From the NCBI GenBank assembly GCA_001310375.1, contig BAXC01000032.1, positions 1 through 43,071 of the forward strand: a DNA stretch of 43,071 nucleotides, written 5' to 3'. The notes below the pieces were generated by a model. The model had not been told where the DNA came from and made no database searches. It saw only the letters and a list, made by a program, of their open reading frames with translations. Source of the stretch: Bacillus sp. JCM 19041 (GTDB lineage: Bacteria > Bacillota > Bacilli > Bacillales > Bacillaceae_D). Shown one piece after another: positions 10,154-17,991 of the stretch. The first letter of the stretch is position 1. Each line of letters starts with the position of its first letter. Made by a program: the position numbers and the translations under genes.

Positions 10154-10421
10154 ATGGCAGAGATTAAAGTAGATGAAGCAGAAGCAATCGCTGTGTTTCA
10201 GGATGTTGCCAAGTCGATAGATGCGTTTACTGCTAAAGAAGCAGATATGGGTATCGCAACCTCGTCAATGGAGTTTATTGGTAAGGTAACAGATCTAGAA
10301 ACGACGTATAGAAGCCAAATACAAGCATATATAGAAGCCTTAAAAAAAGATTGAACAGGAGAGCGAAAGCTTAATTAAAACATATGGTGAAAAAGATGCA
10401 GAGTTAGCTAACCAATTCTAA
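10154..10421 (+). CDS. LXG-associated helical partner, DUF5344/YwqI-like (frameshift in an A-run)
   Basis: Small helical protein of WXG100-like size (about 88 residues after correction), resembling YwqI. The open frame stops at 10354 right after an A7 run at 10332-10338. Reading A6 instead gives ALKKIEQESESLIKTYGEKD and a stop at 10419-10421, which fits the family length and leaves a short gap before the LXG gene. It therefore carries one apparent extra A. In the context of this window a sequencing error is most likely, though an A7 tract could also slip in vivo. GAGGTGAG precedes ATG 10154. Confidence 0.8.
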
Positions 10422-10436
10422 AAGGGGTTTAAGAAG

Positions 10437-12008
10437 ATGAAAGTTCTTGATGTGCAGGAAGTGATTAATGGGATCGATCAACTTGTGAAAGCGAAGAAAG
10501 AGGACGCTACGAGTCTAGAGACAATCGAAGGAAGCATCCGTAAAATCCATAATCTTCATTCTTTAGAAGGAGAAGGCGGCAACGCAATTAAAGATCATTT
10601 CTCGCAATTGCATTTGCCATCTTTGCGTTTTTTTCAAACCTTTATTGAACAATACATCCAACAACTAGAAATGATGAAATCCTATATCCTTAATTTTGAA
10701 ACAAACAACGCTTTAGTACGACAAGAATTCTTGCAAGACACCATTCCAAACGGAATCGACCGGGTTTTAGACAATGCAGAGACACGGACACAAGCGATTA
10801 ACCAAGCCTGCTCATCTGTTAGTGATTTGGTATACACAGAAACATTTGGAATGGAAGGTGTAAAAGCTTGGGCTGATCAGTTAAAAACTCATGCCTCTGA
10901 AACCGCTGAACGATTGGAAGAACTAGATATTGAAAACCAAAGCCTTGCGAGTGAAGCAGAGGCAACGTTAACGGAACTCATCAGTTCAACAAATAAAGTG
11001 ATTAATTGGTCGACGGGTGGTCCAATTGTCTCCCAGGCTGTACAGCAAGAGATTGATACTCACTTCAAAGAAAACGATGTTTACTACACGATGTGGTCGG
11101 AAGCAATGGAAATAGCCTCAGCCGAAGACCCGACTCTAATGGGCGCAGTCGCCAATTGGTTTGGTACCGCCGGACAATTTTTTAAAGGTATGGATGTCGT
11201 AAAAGGTGCAGGTGCGTTTGCGGTGATCGCATCGAAGCGGCTGAGTTTTGAGAGAGCGGGGAACGGGATTTTTCATGTGAGAAATCATAAGGACTGGGTA
11301 CAAGTAAATGGGAAATATAAATCAAGAGTGGCAACTAGTTTAAATGCTATTATGAGAAAGTACGGCAACAAGAACTCAAGTGTGAAATTCTTAAATCAAT
11401 TAGGAAGATTAAACAACCAACCAACGAATTTTCTTCGTAAATTAGTTGGGGTTGAGACAAGTCAGTCGAAGATAGCATATGGTTCTCTTTTTAAGTCCAA
11501 TGCTGCAAATGTTGCACTAAATGTCGATAAAGCAAAAGAATATGTTACTCGAGTTGACGTGAAAGAGACTGCAAAAGCAGCTAAGAATACGTTTGCGAGT
11601 ACGATTAAGCGTGTGCCGTTAGTTGGAACCGTTGTTTCAGTAGGAAGCAATGTTTCAGAGTTATGGAAGGATGAAAATAAACAGAAGAACGGTTCGGAGA
11701 GAGTGGGTAGAATGGCAGCAGGATTTGGAATGGATCTTGGTGTAGCGGGGCTTACAGCAGGTGGTGCAGCTATTGGTTCAATGATCATGCCTGGAGTAGG
11801 TACTGTGATTGGTGGTGCTGTTGGAGCAACAGTGGGTATAGTTGGCTCAATAGTAATTGATGAAAGAGTAAAAGATTTCGGTGAGCATCTAGGTAAAAAG
11901 GCAGGCGAAGGGATAGAATGGATAGGAGAAAGAGTAGAAGGAATTACAGATTCAATAGGTGATACTGTATCCAATGCTGGAAACTTTATTGGCAAAATGT
12001 TTCGCTAG
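10437..12008 (+). CDS. LXG-domain polymorphic toxin with glycine-zipper, probably membrane-active, C-terminus
   Basis: Secreted effector of the type VIIb pathway, 523 residues. Residues 1-200 form the helical LXG domain, with the N-terminal pattern VLDVQEVINGIDQLV and HSLEGEGGNAIKDHF near residues 41-55. The C-terminal third differs from nuclease-type LXG toxins. There is a short hydrophobic stretch at 393-406 (VPLVGTVVSVGSNV), then a glycine-zipper-rich hydrophobic region at about 425-475 with repeated GxxxG/GxxxA spacing (GGAAIGSMIMPGVGTVIGG), then an amphipathic tail to 523. This arrangement recalls TelE-type pore-forming LXG toxins. No nuclease, ADP-ribosyltransferase or deaminase motif was seen. 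Two partner genes precede it and a membrane protein follows, which fits a membrane-acting toxin. The secretion machinery itself is not in the window. Confidence 0.85.
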   Translation: MKVLDVQEVINGIDQLVKAKKEDATSLETIEGSIRKIHNLHSLEGEGGNAIKDHFSQLHLPSLRFFQTFIEQYIQQLEMMKSYILNFETNNALVRQEFLQDTIPNGIDRVLDNAETRTQAINQACSSVSDLVYTETFGMEGVKAWADQLKTHASETAERLEELDIENQSLASEAEATLTELISSTNKVINWSTGGPIVSQAVQQEIDTHFKENDVYYTMWSEAMEIASAEDPTLMGAVANWFGTAGQFFKGMDVVKGAGAFAVIASKRLSFERAGNGIFHVRNHKDWVQVNGKYKSRVATSLNAIMRKYGNKNSSVKFLNQLGRLNNQPTNFLRKLVGVETSQSKIAYGSLFKSNAANVALNVDKAKEYVTRVDVKETAKAAKNTFASTIKRVPLVGTVVSVGSNVSELWKDENKQKNGSERVGRMAAGFGMDLGVAGLTAGGAAIGSMIMPGVGTVIGGAVGATVGIVGSIVIDERVKDFGEHLGKKAGEGIEWIGERVEGITDSIGDTVSNAGNFIGKMFR

Positions 12009-12063
12009 ATTATAAGTTCCACTGTTCATGTACTTAAACAAACGATAAGTATGATGGGATTGA

Positions 12064-12156
12064 TTGGATAGAAAAAGAATTTTGGGAAGTGACAAAAAAG
12101 CATTAAATGATACTGTGTCTAAAGCTACTGATTTTTTAGGCAGCTGGTTCGGATAG
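12064..12156 (+). pseudogene. Orphan 3' tail of a second LXG-type toxin
   Basis: A short frame from TTG 12064 to TAG 12156 reads, at its end, LNDTVSKATDFLGSWFG. It aligns with the last residues of the upstream toxin, SIGDTVSNAGNFIGKMFR, and the DNA matches too (GATACTGTGTCT against GATACTGTATCC). No good ribosome site or full domain is present, so it is best read as the remnant of a displaced or alternative toxin C-terminus, as often found downstream of polymorphic toxins. Confidence 0.65.
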
Positions 12157-12174
12157 TTTGAAAAGGAGCGCATC

Positions 12175-12792
12175 ATGTATTCACTCAAAAGAAGTATAAA
12201 GGTCTTCATAATGGGACAGACGTGGTTACTTATTTTGTTAGCCATACTAGCAGTTAATTTTAATTATTGGATAAAACCACAGAATTCATTAATTGGATTA
12301 ATTGGTTTTACAGAGATCTTTATTATTTTGTTAGCTTTGTTGTCAGGAATAAGAACAAAAAAACAATTACCATTAAAAAGAGAGAATCCATACTCTTTCA
12401 AGGGTCTCCTCAAAAGCTTTTGGGCAACCATTCCCCTTGTTGTGTTCTTCAGTTTTTCAATGTGGAATATATCGCCTGACAATGGCGTACCTTTTCCTTC
12501 AGGGTTATTGGCAGGCTATTTGATTATCAATGGTGTGTTTGCATTTGCGTCTTTGTTTGCACCTAACTATATCATCGCAATTTATTTATCAAATGTTTAT
12601 GACGAAAAAAACAGTTCCTATTTAAGTGAAGGGTATCGGCACTTAGCTTCTTTCTTTTGGTCATTAAATGCAGAAGTGCAAATTCTTCTGAGGGGGTTAC
12701 CTTTTGTTATTCAACGATTAATGAACCTTGTTTTTATTGTTGTCATTATTCTTTTTTTTGGATTGACTTTGTTATTATTTGATGCTCTTTAA
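12175..12792 (+). CDS. Polytopic membrane protein, probable immunity protein for the LXG toxin
   Basis: A 205-residue protein with about five transmembrane segments: near residues 8-30, 36-58, 82-100, 110-130 and 178-203 (the last contains LVFIVVIILFFGLTLLLFDAL). It has no recognisable enzymatic motif and was not matched to a named family. AAAAGGAGCGC precedes ATG 12175. Its place directly after the toxin and the orphan toxin tail is that of an immunity gene, and a membrane location would suit a toxin with a membrane-inserting C-terminus. The function is inferred from position only. It might instead protect against the lost toxin whose tail lies just upstream. Confidence 0.65.
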   Translation: MYSLKRSIKVFIMGQTWLLILLAILAVNFNYWIKPQNSLIGLIGFTEIFIILLALLSGIRTKKQLPLKRENPYSFKGLLKSFWATIPLVVFFSFSMWNISPDNGVPFPSGLLAGYLIINGVFAFASLFAPNYIIAIYLSNVYDEKNSSYLSEGYRHLASFFWSLNAEVQILLRGLPFVIQRLMNLVFIVVIILFFGLTLLLFDAL

Positions 12793-12844
12793 TATAGCAG
12801 GAAACAATCAATTCTCTACCATTAGAATCAATAGGAGGTCCTCA

Positions 12845-13633
12845 ATGATCAAAGACAAGCAAATCTCTCTATCAACAGAAGAATTAGTTGCTGCATTTAC
12901 TTTATGCGGATATGAAAAAGCAGCGGCAGATATTATAAATGAACGACAATTTGCCCAAACGGAGGAACAACTTGTTACTTTTTCGAATCAAGCTGAATCT
13001 TTATTAAACAATCGTGGCTACTGGGATGAAACTCGCTCAACGAATCTTGTAAAAGGACTAGAAAGTTTTATTTATTTGTTGTTCAAGTCAGAGAAAAAGA
13101 CGCGCTGTGTTTACGGAAACCATGTGCTCATTTTTCATCAACTTGAGGGCGACGAGATGATTATTCAAACTTTTAAAGGAATGGAACATCGTTTTGAACT
13201 TGCAAAACACGATGATCCGTTGTGGGAAAAAATAGCTTCGTTCTATGGTTTAGAAGATTCGAAAGTAGATTTACCAGAAGGTTTTTCACTGGATTCAGAA
13301 GGCTTTGATTTATTTTCTCAAGCGAAAAGTGAAGAAGTAGATGCCATTATTCGAGATCAAATCTACCCTGAAATGTTTAATATTTTCTTAAATGATTATC
13401 GTAATAATCGCTTTGAGTTAGAAAATTTTTCTTTGTTGCTGTCTAGTTATTCAAGAGACGAGAGCGAACTTGTACAAGTCAATTTTCTGTTAAAAAGTAA
13501 GGGTTTTATGTGGTTGATTGATTATTCGTTGATAGAAGAAAAAGATGAGATTCACTTTAAAGCACTGGCGCCAAAAGAGTGTTTTGAAGGAATTGTTTAT
13601 GTGATGCTTGATTGGTATAAACAAGCTGATTAA
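12845..13633 (+). CDS. Hypothetical protein of the LXG locus
   Basis: Soluble protein of 262 residues with no signal peptide or membrane helix, rich in acidic and aromatic residues. The start is ATG 12845 after AGGAGG at 12833-12838; a longer open frame from 12779 overlaps the previous gene and lacks a ribosome site. I do not recognise the family. It is the last gene before a hairpin and lies 52 bases after the membrane protein, so it probably belongs to the toxin operon. It could be a chaperone or adaptor for export (an EspG-like role) or an additional immunity protein. Neither is shown by the sequence. Confidence 0.6.
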   Translation: MIKDKQISLSTEELVAAFTLCGYEKAAADIINERQFAQTEEQLVTFSNQAESLLNNRGYWDETRSTNLVKGLESFIYLLFKSEKKTRCVYGNHVLIFHQLEGDEMIIQTFKGMEHRFELAKHDDPLWEKIASFYGLEDSKVDLPEGFSLDSEGFDLFSQAKSEEVDAIIRDQIYPEMFNIFLNDYRNNRFELENFSLLLSSYSRDESELVQVNFLLKSKGFMWLIDYSLIEEKDEIHFKALAPKECFEGIVYVMLDWYKQAD

Positions 13634-13663
13634 AATCTGTTTTAACGATAAATAGTTTCAGTG

Positions 13664-13692
13664 GAGGCAGCTTAATTTGTAGCTGCCTCTAT
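13664..13692 (+). terminator. Hairpin at the end of the LXG locus
   Basis: GAGGCAGCT (13664-13672) pairs perfectly with AGCTGCCTC (13681-13689) and is followed by TATTTG. The stem is strong and the T-tract weak. It marks the end of the toxin locus. Confidence 0.7.
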
Positions 13693-13781
13693 TTGAGAGG
13701 GGCTATATTCATTGCGACTCTCTCGTCTTTCCATCCTAAATTTGGTAGAATGGTAGAAAGGAAGAAGGAGTTGATTTGCAC

Positions 13782-15478
13782 ATGCCAACTTATTATAAAG
13801 AACAATTGGATTTCACTGATACAACAATTTTAGAAAATAAATTTAAAGAGCTACTGGAAATCCCACTTGATTCCGTGCAACAATTAGAAGTTTTCCTTAA
13901 GAAAGAATCAGAGTTACTTAGTCAAGTTGAAGAAATGTTAACTGGACATTACATCGATTTTAATAGCCATAGTGATTCAGAAGAGGCGAAACGGGTATTT
14001 GAGCATGATCAACAAGTTATTACGCCGCTTATAAAGACGTATGAGGCAAAACTAGACCAAGTTTTTTTACAAGCACAGGCGTTGTCAGATTTGCCTCAAG
14101 AGGAATATGGTTATTTGGTTAAAAGAAGGAAAAATGCGGAGAGCTTGTTTCGAGAAGAAAACGTGAAATTGGAAGTTGAAGAAGACCGGTTAACAACCAA
14201 TTATTTTGAACATACAGGCTCGTTAACAGTTAACTGGGATGGAGAAGAGTTAACTCTTGCCCAACTTGCTCCATATTTACAAGCTGAAGACCGTGAAGAT
14301 AGAAAAAAAGCGATGACTCTTATGCGAGAAACGATGATTAAAAAAGAAGAACCGCTGCAACAGATTATGTCGGAGCTAATTAAGTTACGGCAGCATAAGG
14401 CTGATAATGCAGGGCTTGCGAATTATCGCGATTATATGTTTAAGTCATATGAACGATTTGACTATACGCAGATGATTGTAAGACATTGGCGGAAAGTGTC
14501 GCACGGTATGTAAAGCCGCTAAAAGAAAAATTACAGGTGAAACATGCAAAGGCACTGGGCGTTGAGACTTATAAGCCTTGGGATCAGAGTGCGGTATTAC
14601 CAGGGCAAGCTCCACTAAAACCATTTGATAGCACAGGCGAGCTTATTGCAAAAGGACGTAGCATTTTAGCTACGCTTGATCCGAGGTTTGGAGAATTGCT
14701 CCATTTGATGGATGATCAAGGAATGCTTGATTTGGAGAGTCGAAAAAGCAAATCACCTGGGGGCTTTTGTGCTCCTTTGCCGATATCCGGTTTATCTTTT
14801 ATCTTTATGAATCATGCGAAAACACAAGATGACATGACGACGCTTTTCCATGAGATGGGTCACTGCATTCATAATGATTTGAATAAAGATATTCCACTAC
14901 GGATGTATCGTGAAACGCCAATGGAATCAAGTGAGCTTGCGAGTATGGCGATGGAATTATTTACGATGGATCAATGGGAACAATTTTATTGTTCGAAAGA
15001 AGATTCGATCCGTGCGAAGCGGGAACAACTTAAGTCCATTGTTGATTTTCTGCCAGTTGGCATGGTTATTGATCAATTTCAACATTGGCTTTATGAAAAA
15101 CCGACTCATTCACCACAAGAACGAAACGAGAAATACCGTGAGCTTATCCAAGTGATTGACGCGAATGTAGCCGATTGGTCTGGTTATGAGAAATGGCAGG
15201 AATCTGCATGGATGCGTGTGCTTCATATCTTTGAAGTACCATTCTATTATGTGGAATATGTCATTGCACAGCTAGGCGCATTGCAGTTATATAAAAGGTA
15301 CAAGGCAGATCCGGAAGAAGCACTAGCTCTTTACAAGAAAGCCTTATCTCTTGGTAGTTCAAAACCTCTTTCTGAAGTGTATGAAGCTGCGGGAATTCGG
15401 TTTGATTTTTCAGCTGAAACAATTAAGCAGTTGATGGTGTTTGTTGGAGAAGAGCTAGAAGCGTTAGAGCGACCTTAA
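13782..15478 (+). CDS. M3-family oligoendopeptidase (PepF-like), frameshifted
   Basis: Cytoplasmic zinc metallopeptidase that degrades oligopeptides. The zinc motif HEMGH (HExxH) lies in TTLFHEMGHCIHNDL, with the downstream ligand region ETPMESSELASMAME containing the third zinc-ligand glutamate. The corrected length of about 565 residues is normal for this group. The first frame ends at 14513 with a nonsense tail. From about 14472 the other frame reads DDCKTLAESVARYVKPLKEKL, the proper continuation, so one base is missing near ACGCAGATGAT. The start is taken as ATG 13782; TTG 13776 has slightly better spacing from AAGGAG. Single-gene unit with its own terminator. Confidence 0.9.
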
Positions 15479-15505
15479 CAAGCAAAGTAATGAGTATAGA
15501 GAAAG

Positions 15506-15540
15506 GCGTGACCCGACAAACGGATGGGGCACGCTTTTTT
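15506..15540 (+). terminator. Terminator after the M3 peptidase
   Basis: GCGTG plus CCC pairs with GGG plus CACGC around a short loop and is followed by TTTTTT. Confidence 0.8.
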
Positions 15541-15657
15541 ATTTCATTTAAGAAAGTAATTCAATGAAACAGGAGGTTAGCTAACAAGGAGGGAGGGAAA
15601 TTAAGGCAGTGAGTGGAACAGTCATAATGAAAGGAATTTTGGAAGGGGAGACGTCAA

Positions 15658-17133
15658 ATGGGTTCATTGCAGATTCAAACGGATTACGGAACGATTGATG
15701 GTGTACTTGAAAAAGGGATTAGAAGTTGGAAAGGGATTCCTTATGCAGAACCTCCAATTGAAGATAGAAGATTTAAAGCACCTGTACCTAAAAAATGTTG
15801 GGCGGGGGTTTTGAAAGCGAATTCATTTGGTCCAGTTTGTCCCCAGCCAGAATCTGGTGCTGCTGGATTACTTGGTGAAGAAATGACAGAAGGTGAAGTC
15901 CAATCAGAAGACTGTCTTTACTTAAATGTATGGGCGCCAGAGGATGCTAAAGAGGCGTCTTTGCCAGTGATGGTCTGGATTCATGGCGGGGCATTTGTGA
16001 CGGGGAGTGGTAGTTTACCTATCTATGATGGAGCCCCACTTGCTGAAAGAGGAAACGTGGTCGTAGTGACGATTAATTATCGATTAGGTCCGTTTGGTTT
16101 TATGCATATGTCTCCGTTTGGAGAAGAATTTGTATCAAATGCTGGATTGCTTGATCAAATTGCGGCCTTACAATGGGTGAAGGATCAAATTGCTCCTTTT
16201 GGCGGAAATCCAACAAACATGACCGTGTTTGGAGAATCGGCAGGAAGCATGAGTATTGCTGGATTACTAGCGATGCCAATGGCAAAGGGACTCTTTAATA
16301 AAGCGATCATGCAGAGTGGTGCATCTCAATCTTTGTCAGGTCCAAAAGGCAAAGAAGTAGCAATGGGTATGCTTCAAATACTGGAGCTGGAAGTGAATGA
16401 CGTACATCGATTAAAGAATATACCGGCTAAACGAATAGTGGAAGCTGGTTTGAAGTTAACAGAGAAACTTGGTAGTGGGGGACTGACGATGTTGTTTCAG
16501 CCAGTCGTTGAGGCAAATACATTGCCACTTCCACCGATTGAGGCGATTATACAAGGTCAGGCAAAGGATATTCCGCTCTTGATTGGTACAAATTTACATG
16601 AGGGGTTGTTGTTTTTCCGAGAAGATATGCAATTGCCTAAAAAAGAAGATGTTCTAAAGGGTATGAAAGTGATGACCGGTGGTGCTGAACAGTTGGATAC
16701 CGTCTTAGCTGAATATCCAGGTACGGCAAAGGGATATGCGGATATGATGACGGATCTTTACTTTTGGCGTTCTTCATTAGCATTTGCGTCCGAGCAAAAC
16801 AAGCATGCCACGGTATATATGTATCGATTTGACTGGACCTATTCTGACCATCCAGTTTTAAAAGACGCGGTTCATGCGGCGGAATTGTTTTTTGTTTTTA
16901 ACCATTTACACCTCTTTGAAAAGGTAGGCGTATCGATCGATGAACAAACGAGGAAGCTTGCCAATTCCATGCAAGATGCATGGGCGAACTTTGCTGCGGC
17001 GGGAACACCAACAAGTTCTAATCTACCATGGCCTCAATATGAACAGCAAGGAAGAAAAACATTGATTTTTGACCGTGAAATGGGGCTTGTTGAAGATCCA
17101 ATGGTAGCAAAACGTAAAGCACTTGGATTATAG
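15658..17133 (+). CDS. pnbA: Type-B carboxylesterase (para-nitrobenzyl esterase-like)
   Basis: Alpha/beta-hydrolase esterase, 491 residues, the usual PnbA length. The oxyanion-hole loop IHGGAFVTGSG is at about residues 108-118. The nucleophile is Ser194 in FGESAGSMS, the acidic residue probably lies in NLHEGLLFF near 317, and the histidine in KDAVHAAELFFVF near 406. The early segment SWKGIPYAEPP is typical of the family. ATG 15658 follows GGAAGGGGAGACGTCAA. Intact frame. It hydrolyses short-chain or aryl esters; the natural substrate is unknown. Monocistronic, closed by a hairpin. Confidence 0.92.
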   Translation: MGSLQIQTDYGTIDGVLEKGIRSWKGIPYAEPPIEDRRFKAPVPKKCWAGVLKANSFGPVCPQPESGAAGLLGEEMTEGEVQSEDCLYLNVWAPEDAKEASLPVMVWIHGGAFVTGSGSLPIYDGAPLAERGNVVVVTINYRLGPFGFMHMSPFGEEFVSNAGLLDQIAALQWVKDQIAPFGGNPTNMTVFGESAGSMSIAGLLAMPMAKGLFNKAIMQSGASQSLSGPKGKEVAMGMLQILELEVNDVHRLKNIPAKRIVEAGLKLTEKLGSGGLTMLFQPVVEANTLPLPPIEAIIQGQAKDIPLLIGTNLHEGLLFFREDMQLPKKEDVLKGMKVMTGGAEQLDTVLAEYPGTAKGYADMMTDLYFWRSSLAFASEQNKHATVYMYRFDWTYSDHPVLKDAVHAAELFFVFNHLHLFEKVGVSIDEQTRKLANSMQDAWANFAAAGTPTSSNLPWPQYEQQGRKTLIFDREMGLVEDPMVAKRKALGL

Positions 17134-17139
17134 AGGAGG

Positions 17140-17172
17140 GGCTGCGTGTTTATATGCAGCCGCTTTTCCTTT
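17140..17172 (+). terminator. Terminator after the carboxylesterase
   Basis: GGCTGC (17140-17145) pairs with GCAGCC (17156-17161), followed by GCTTTTCCTTT. It also lies just beyond the end of sda on the other strand. Confidence 0.8.
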
Positions 17173-17179
17173 ATGAAGG

Positions 17180-17314
17180 TTAACCACAACGGTTGAGCAT
17201 ACCACGGCGGATTAGTTCTGTTTCTAGAATTGAAATAAAGTCAGCACTTAGTCCATGTTCGAGCGCTTGTTGATAGGATTCTAGCAGCAGATCATTTGAT
17301 AAATGGCCTAGCAT
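17180..17314 (-). CDS. sda: Sporulation checkpoint histidine-kinase inhibitor Sda
   Basis: A 44-residue protein with core LSNDLLLESYQQALEHGL then SADFISILETELIRRG. This is the helical-hairpin pattern of Sda (compare LSDELLIESYxKA and DFIELIExEIKRR in the family). Sda binds the dimerisation helices of KinA-type kinases and blocks entry into sporulation when replication is disturbed (family knowledge). ATG 17314 follows GAGGGGAG at good spacing. Like yolD it lies on the minus strand, 126 bases downstream of it, but has its own TATAAT. Confidence 0.88.
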   Translation of the reverse strand: MLGHLSNDLLLESYQQALEHGLSADFISILETELIRRGMLNRCG

Positions 17315-17362
17315 GGCAATGCTCCCCTCTGCAAAAGTTAATAAACGTTGCTTCTTTTTCTA

Positions 17363-17411
17363 ATTATAACACAATATATAGTGTTTTGGGTAGGCTGTTA
17401 ACACTATATAT
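17363..17411 (-). promoter_or_regulatory. sda promoter with a perfect 12-bp inverted repeat over the -35 region
   Basis: On the minus strand TATAAT lies at 17368-17363, about 50 bases before the sda start. Immediately upstream is the inverted repeat ATATATAGTGTT / AACACTATATAT (17374-17385 and 17400-17411, 14-base spacer), which covers where the -35 should be; no good -35 hexamer is seen. This looks like an operator. In B. subtilis sda is controlled by DnaA boxes. The TTATAACACA here is only a poor match to TTATNCACA. Confidence 0.6.
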
Positions 17412-17440
17412 CCGAAAAAGTCTGATTTGGAGTGAGTCAT

Positions 17441-17790
17441 TTAGACTTGGACGATGCTTTTGATTAAGCGAAGGTTAAGCCATTCGTAATCATCAGAGAA
17501 AACGACTTTAATACGTTTATTTAGTTCGTCAAGTTTATCGATTGTGCAAGTTAGCTCCTGATAGCGTCCATTCACCCAATAAGTAACGATAACATCATGG
17601 GTATGGTTTAATGCGTCTATAATAATCATTCCAAGCTCTTGCCACTGATCATCAGCTAGTTCCTCATGCAAGGGGACATCATTTTCTTGTTCTTGCATGT
17701 TAATCCATGCTTCTTTATGTTCAGGAGCATCATTCGGCTGCTTTCCCAGAGTAAATTGCCTCTTGCTATATATCGTTCTTCTTTTCGCAT
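17441..17790 (-). CDS. YolD-like protein, SOS-type promoter (frameshifted)
   Basis: YolD-family protein, often found with Y-family DNA polymerases (UvrX/YqjW). The C-terminal part, HDVIVTYWVNGRYQELTCTI then DKLDELNKRIKVVF, is the usual YolD beta-rich domain. The N-terminus is in another frame: ATG 17790 begins MRKEERYIARGNLLWESSRMM, matching the family RGxxxWxxxxMLPEH pattern, and joins PEHKEAWINMQEQ after one missing base at about 17725-17735. Corrected length is about 116 residues. AAAGGGTG precedes the start. No polymerase gene accompanies it here; sda lies downstream. Its promoter carries a LexA box. Confidence 0.82.
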
Positions 17791-17836
17791 TCGTAAACAC
17801 CCTTTCTAAGTATACAGACAGGAACGTTTGTTTGTT

Positions 17837-17866
17837 ATTATAATCGAATGTACGTTTGGTTATCAA
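17837..17866 (-). promoter_or_regulatory. yolD promoter with LexA (SOS) box between -35 and -10
   Basis: On the minus strand, TTGATA (17866-17861) and TATAAT (17842-17837) are separated by 18 bases. Within the spacer lies CGAATGTACGTTTG (17845-17858, plus-strand reading), one mismatch from the Bacillus LexA consensus CGAACRNRYGTTYG. LexA bound here would block RNA polymerase. Confidence 0.8.
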
Positions 17867-17940
17867 TAGGGAAAAACAGGGATTTAAAGCTTTTTCTGTC
17901 GCAATACGTTGGTAATGAGAAGAGATGGAATAAAAGACCA

Positions 17941-17970
17941 AAAAAAGAGCCGTGCGCAAAACGCAAGGCT
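17941..17970 (-). terminator. Terminator of the UMP-kinase-like gene
   Basis: Read on the minus strand, AGCCTTGCG pairs with CGCACGGCT (one mismatch) and is followed by a run of T (17946-17939). Confidence 0.75.
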
Positions 17971-17991
17971 AGGGATATTCAACAACATCCT

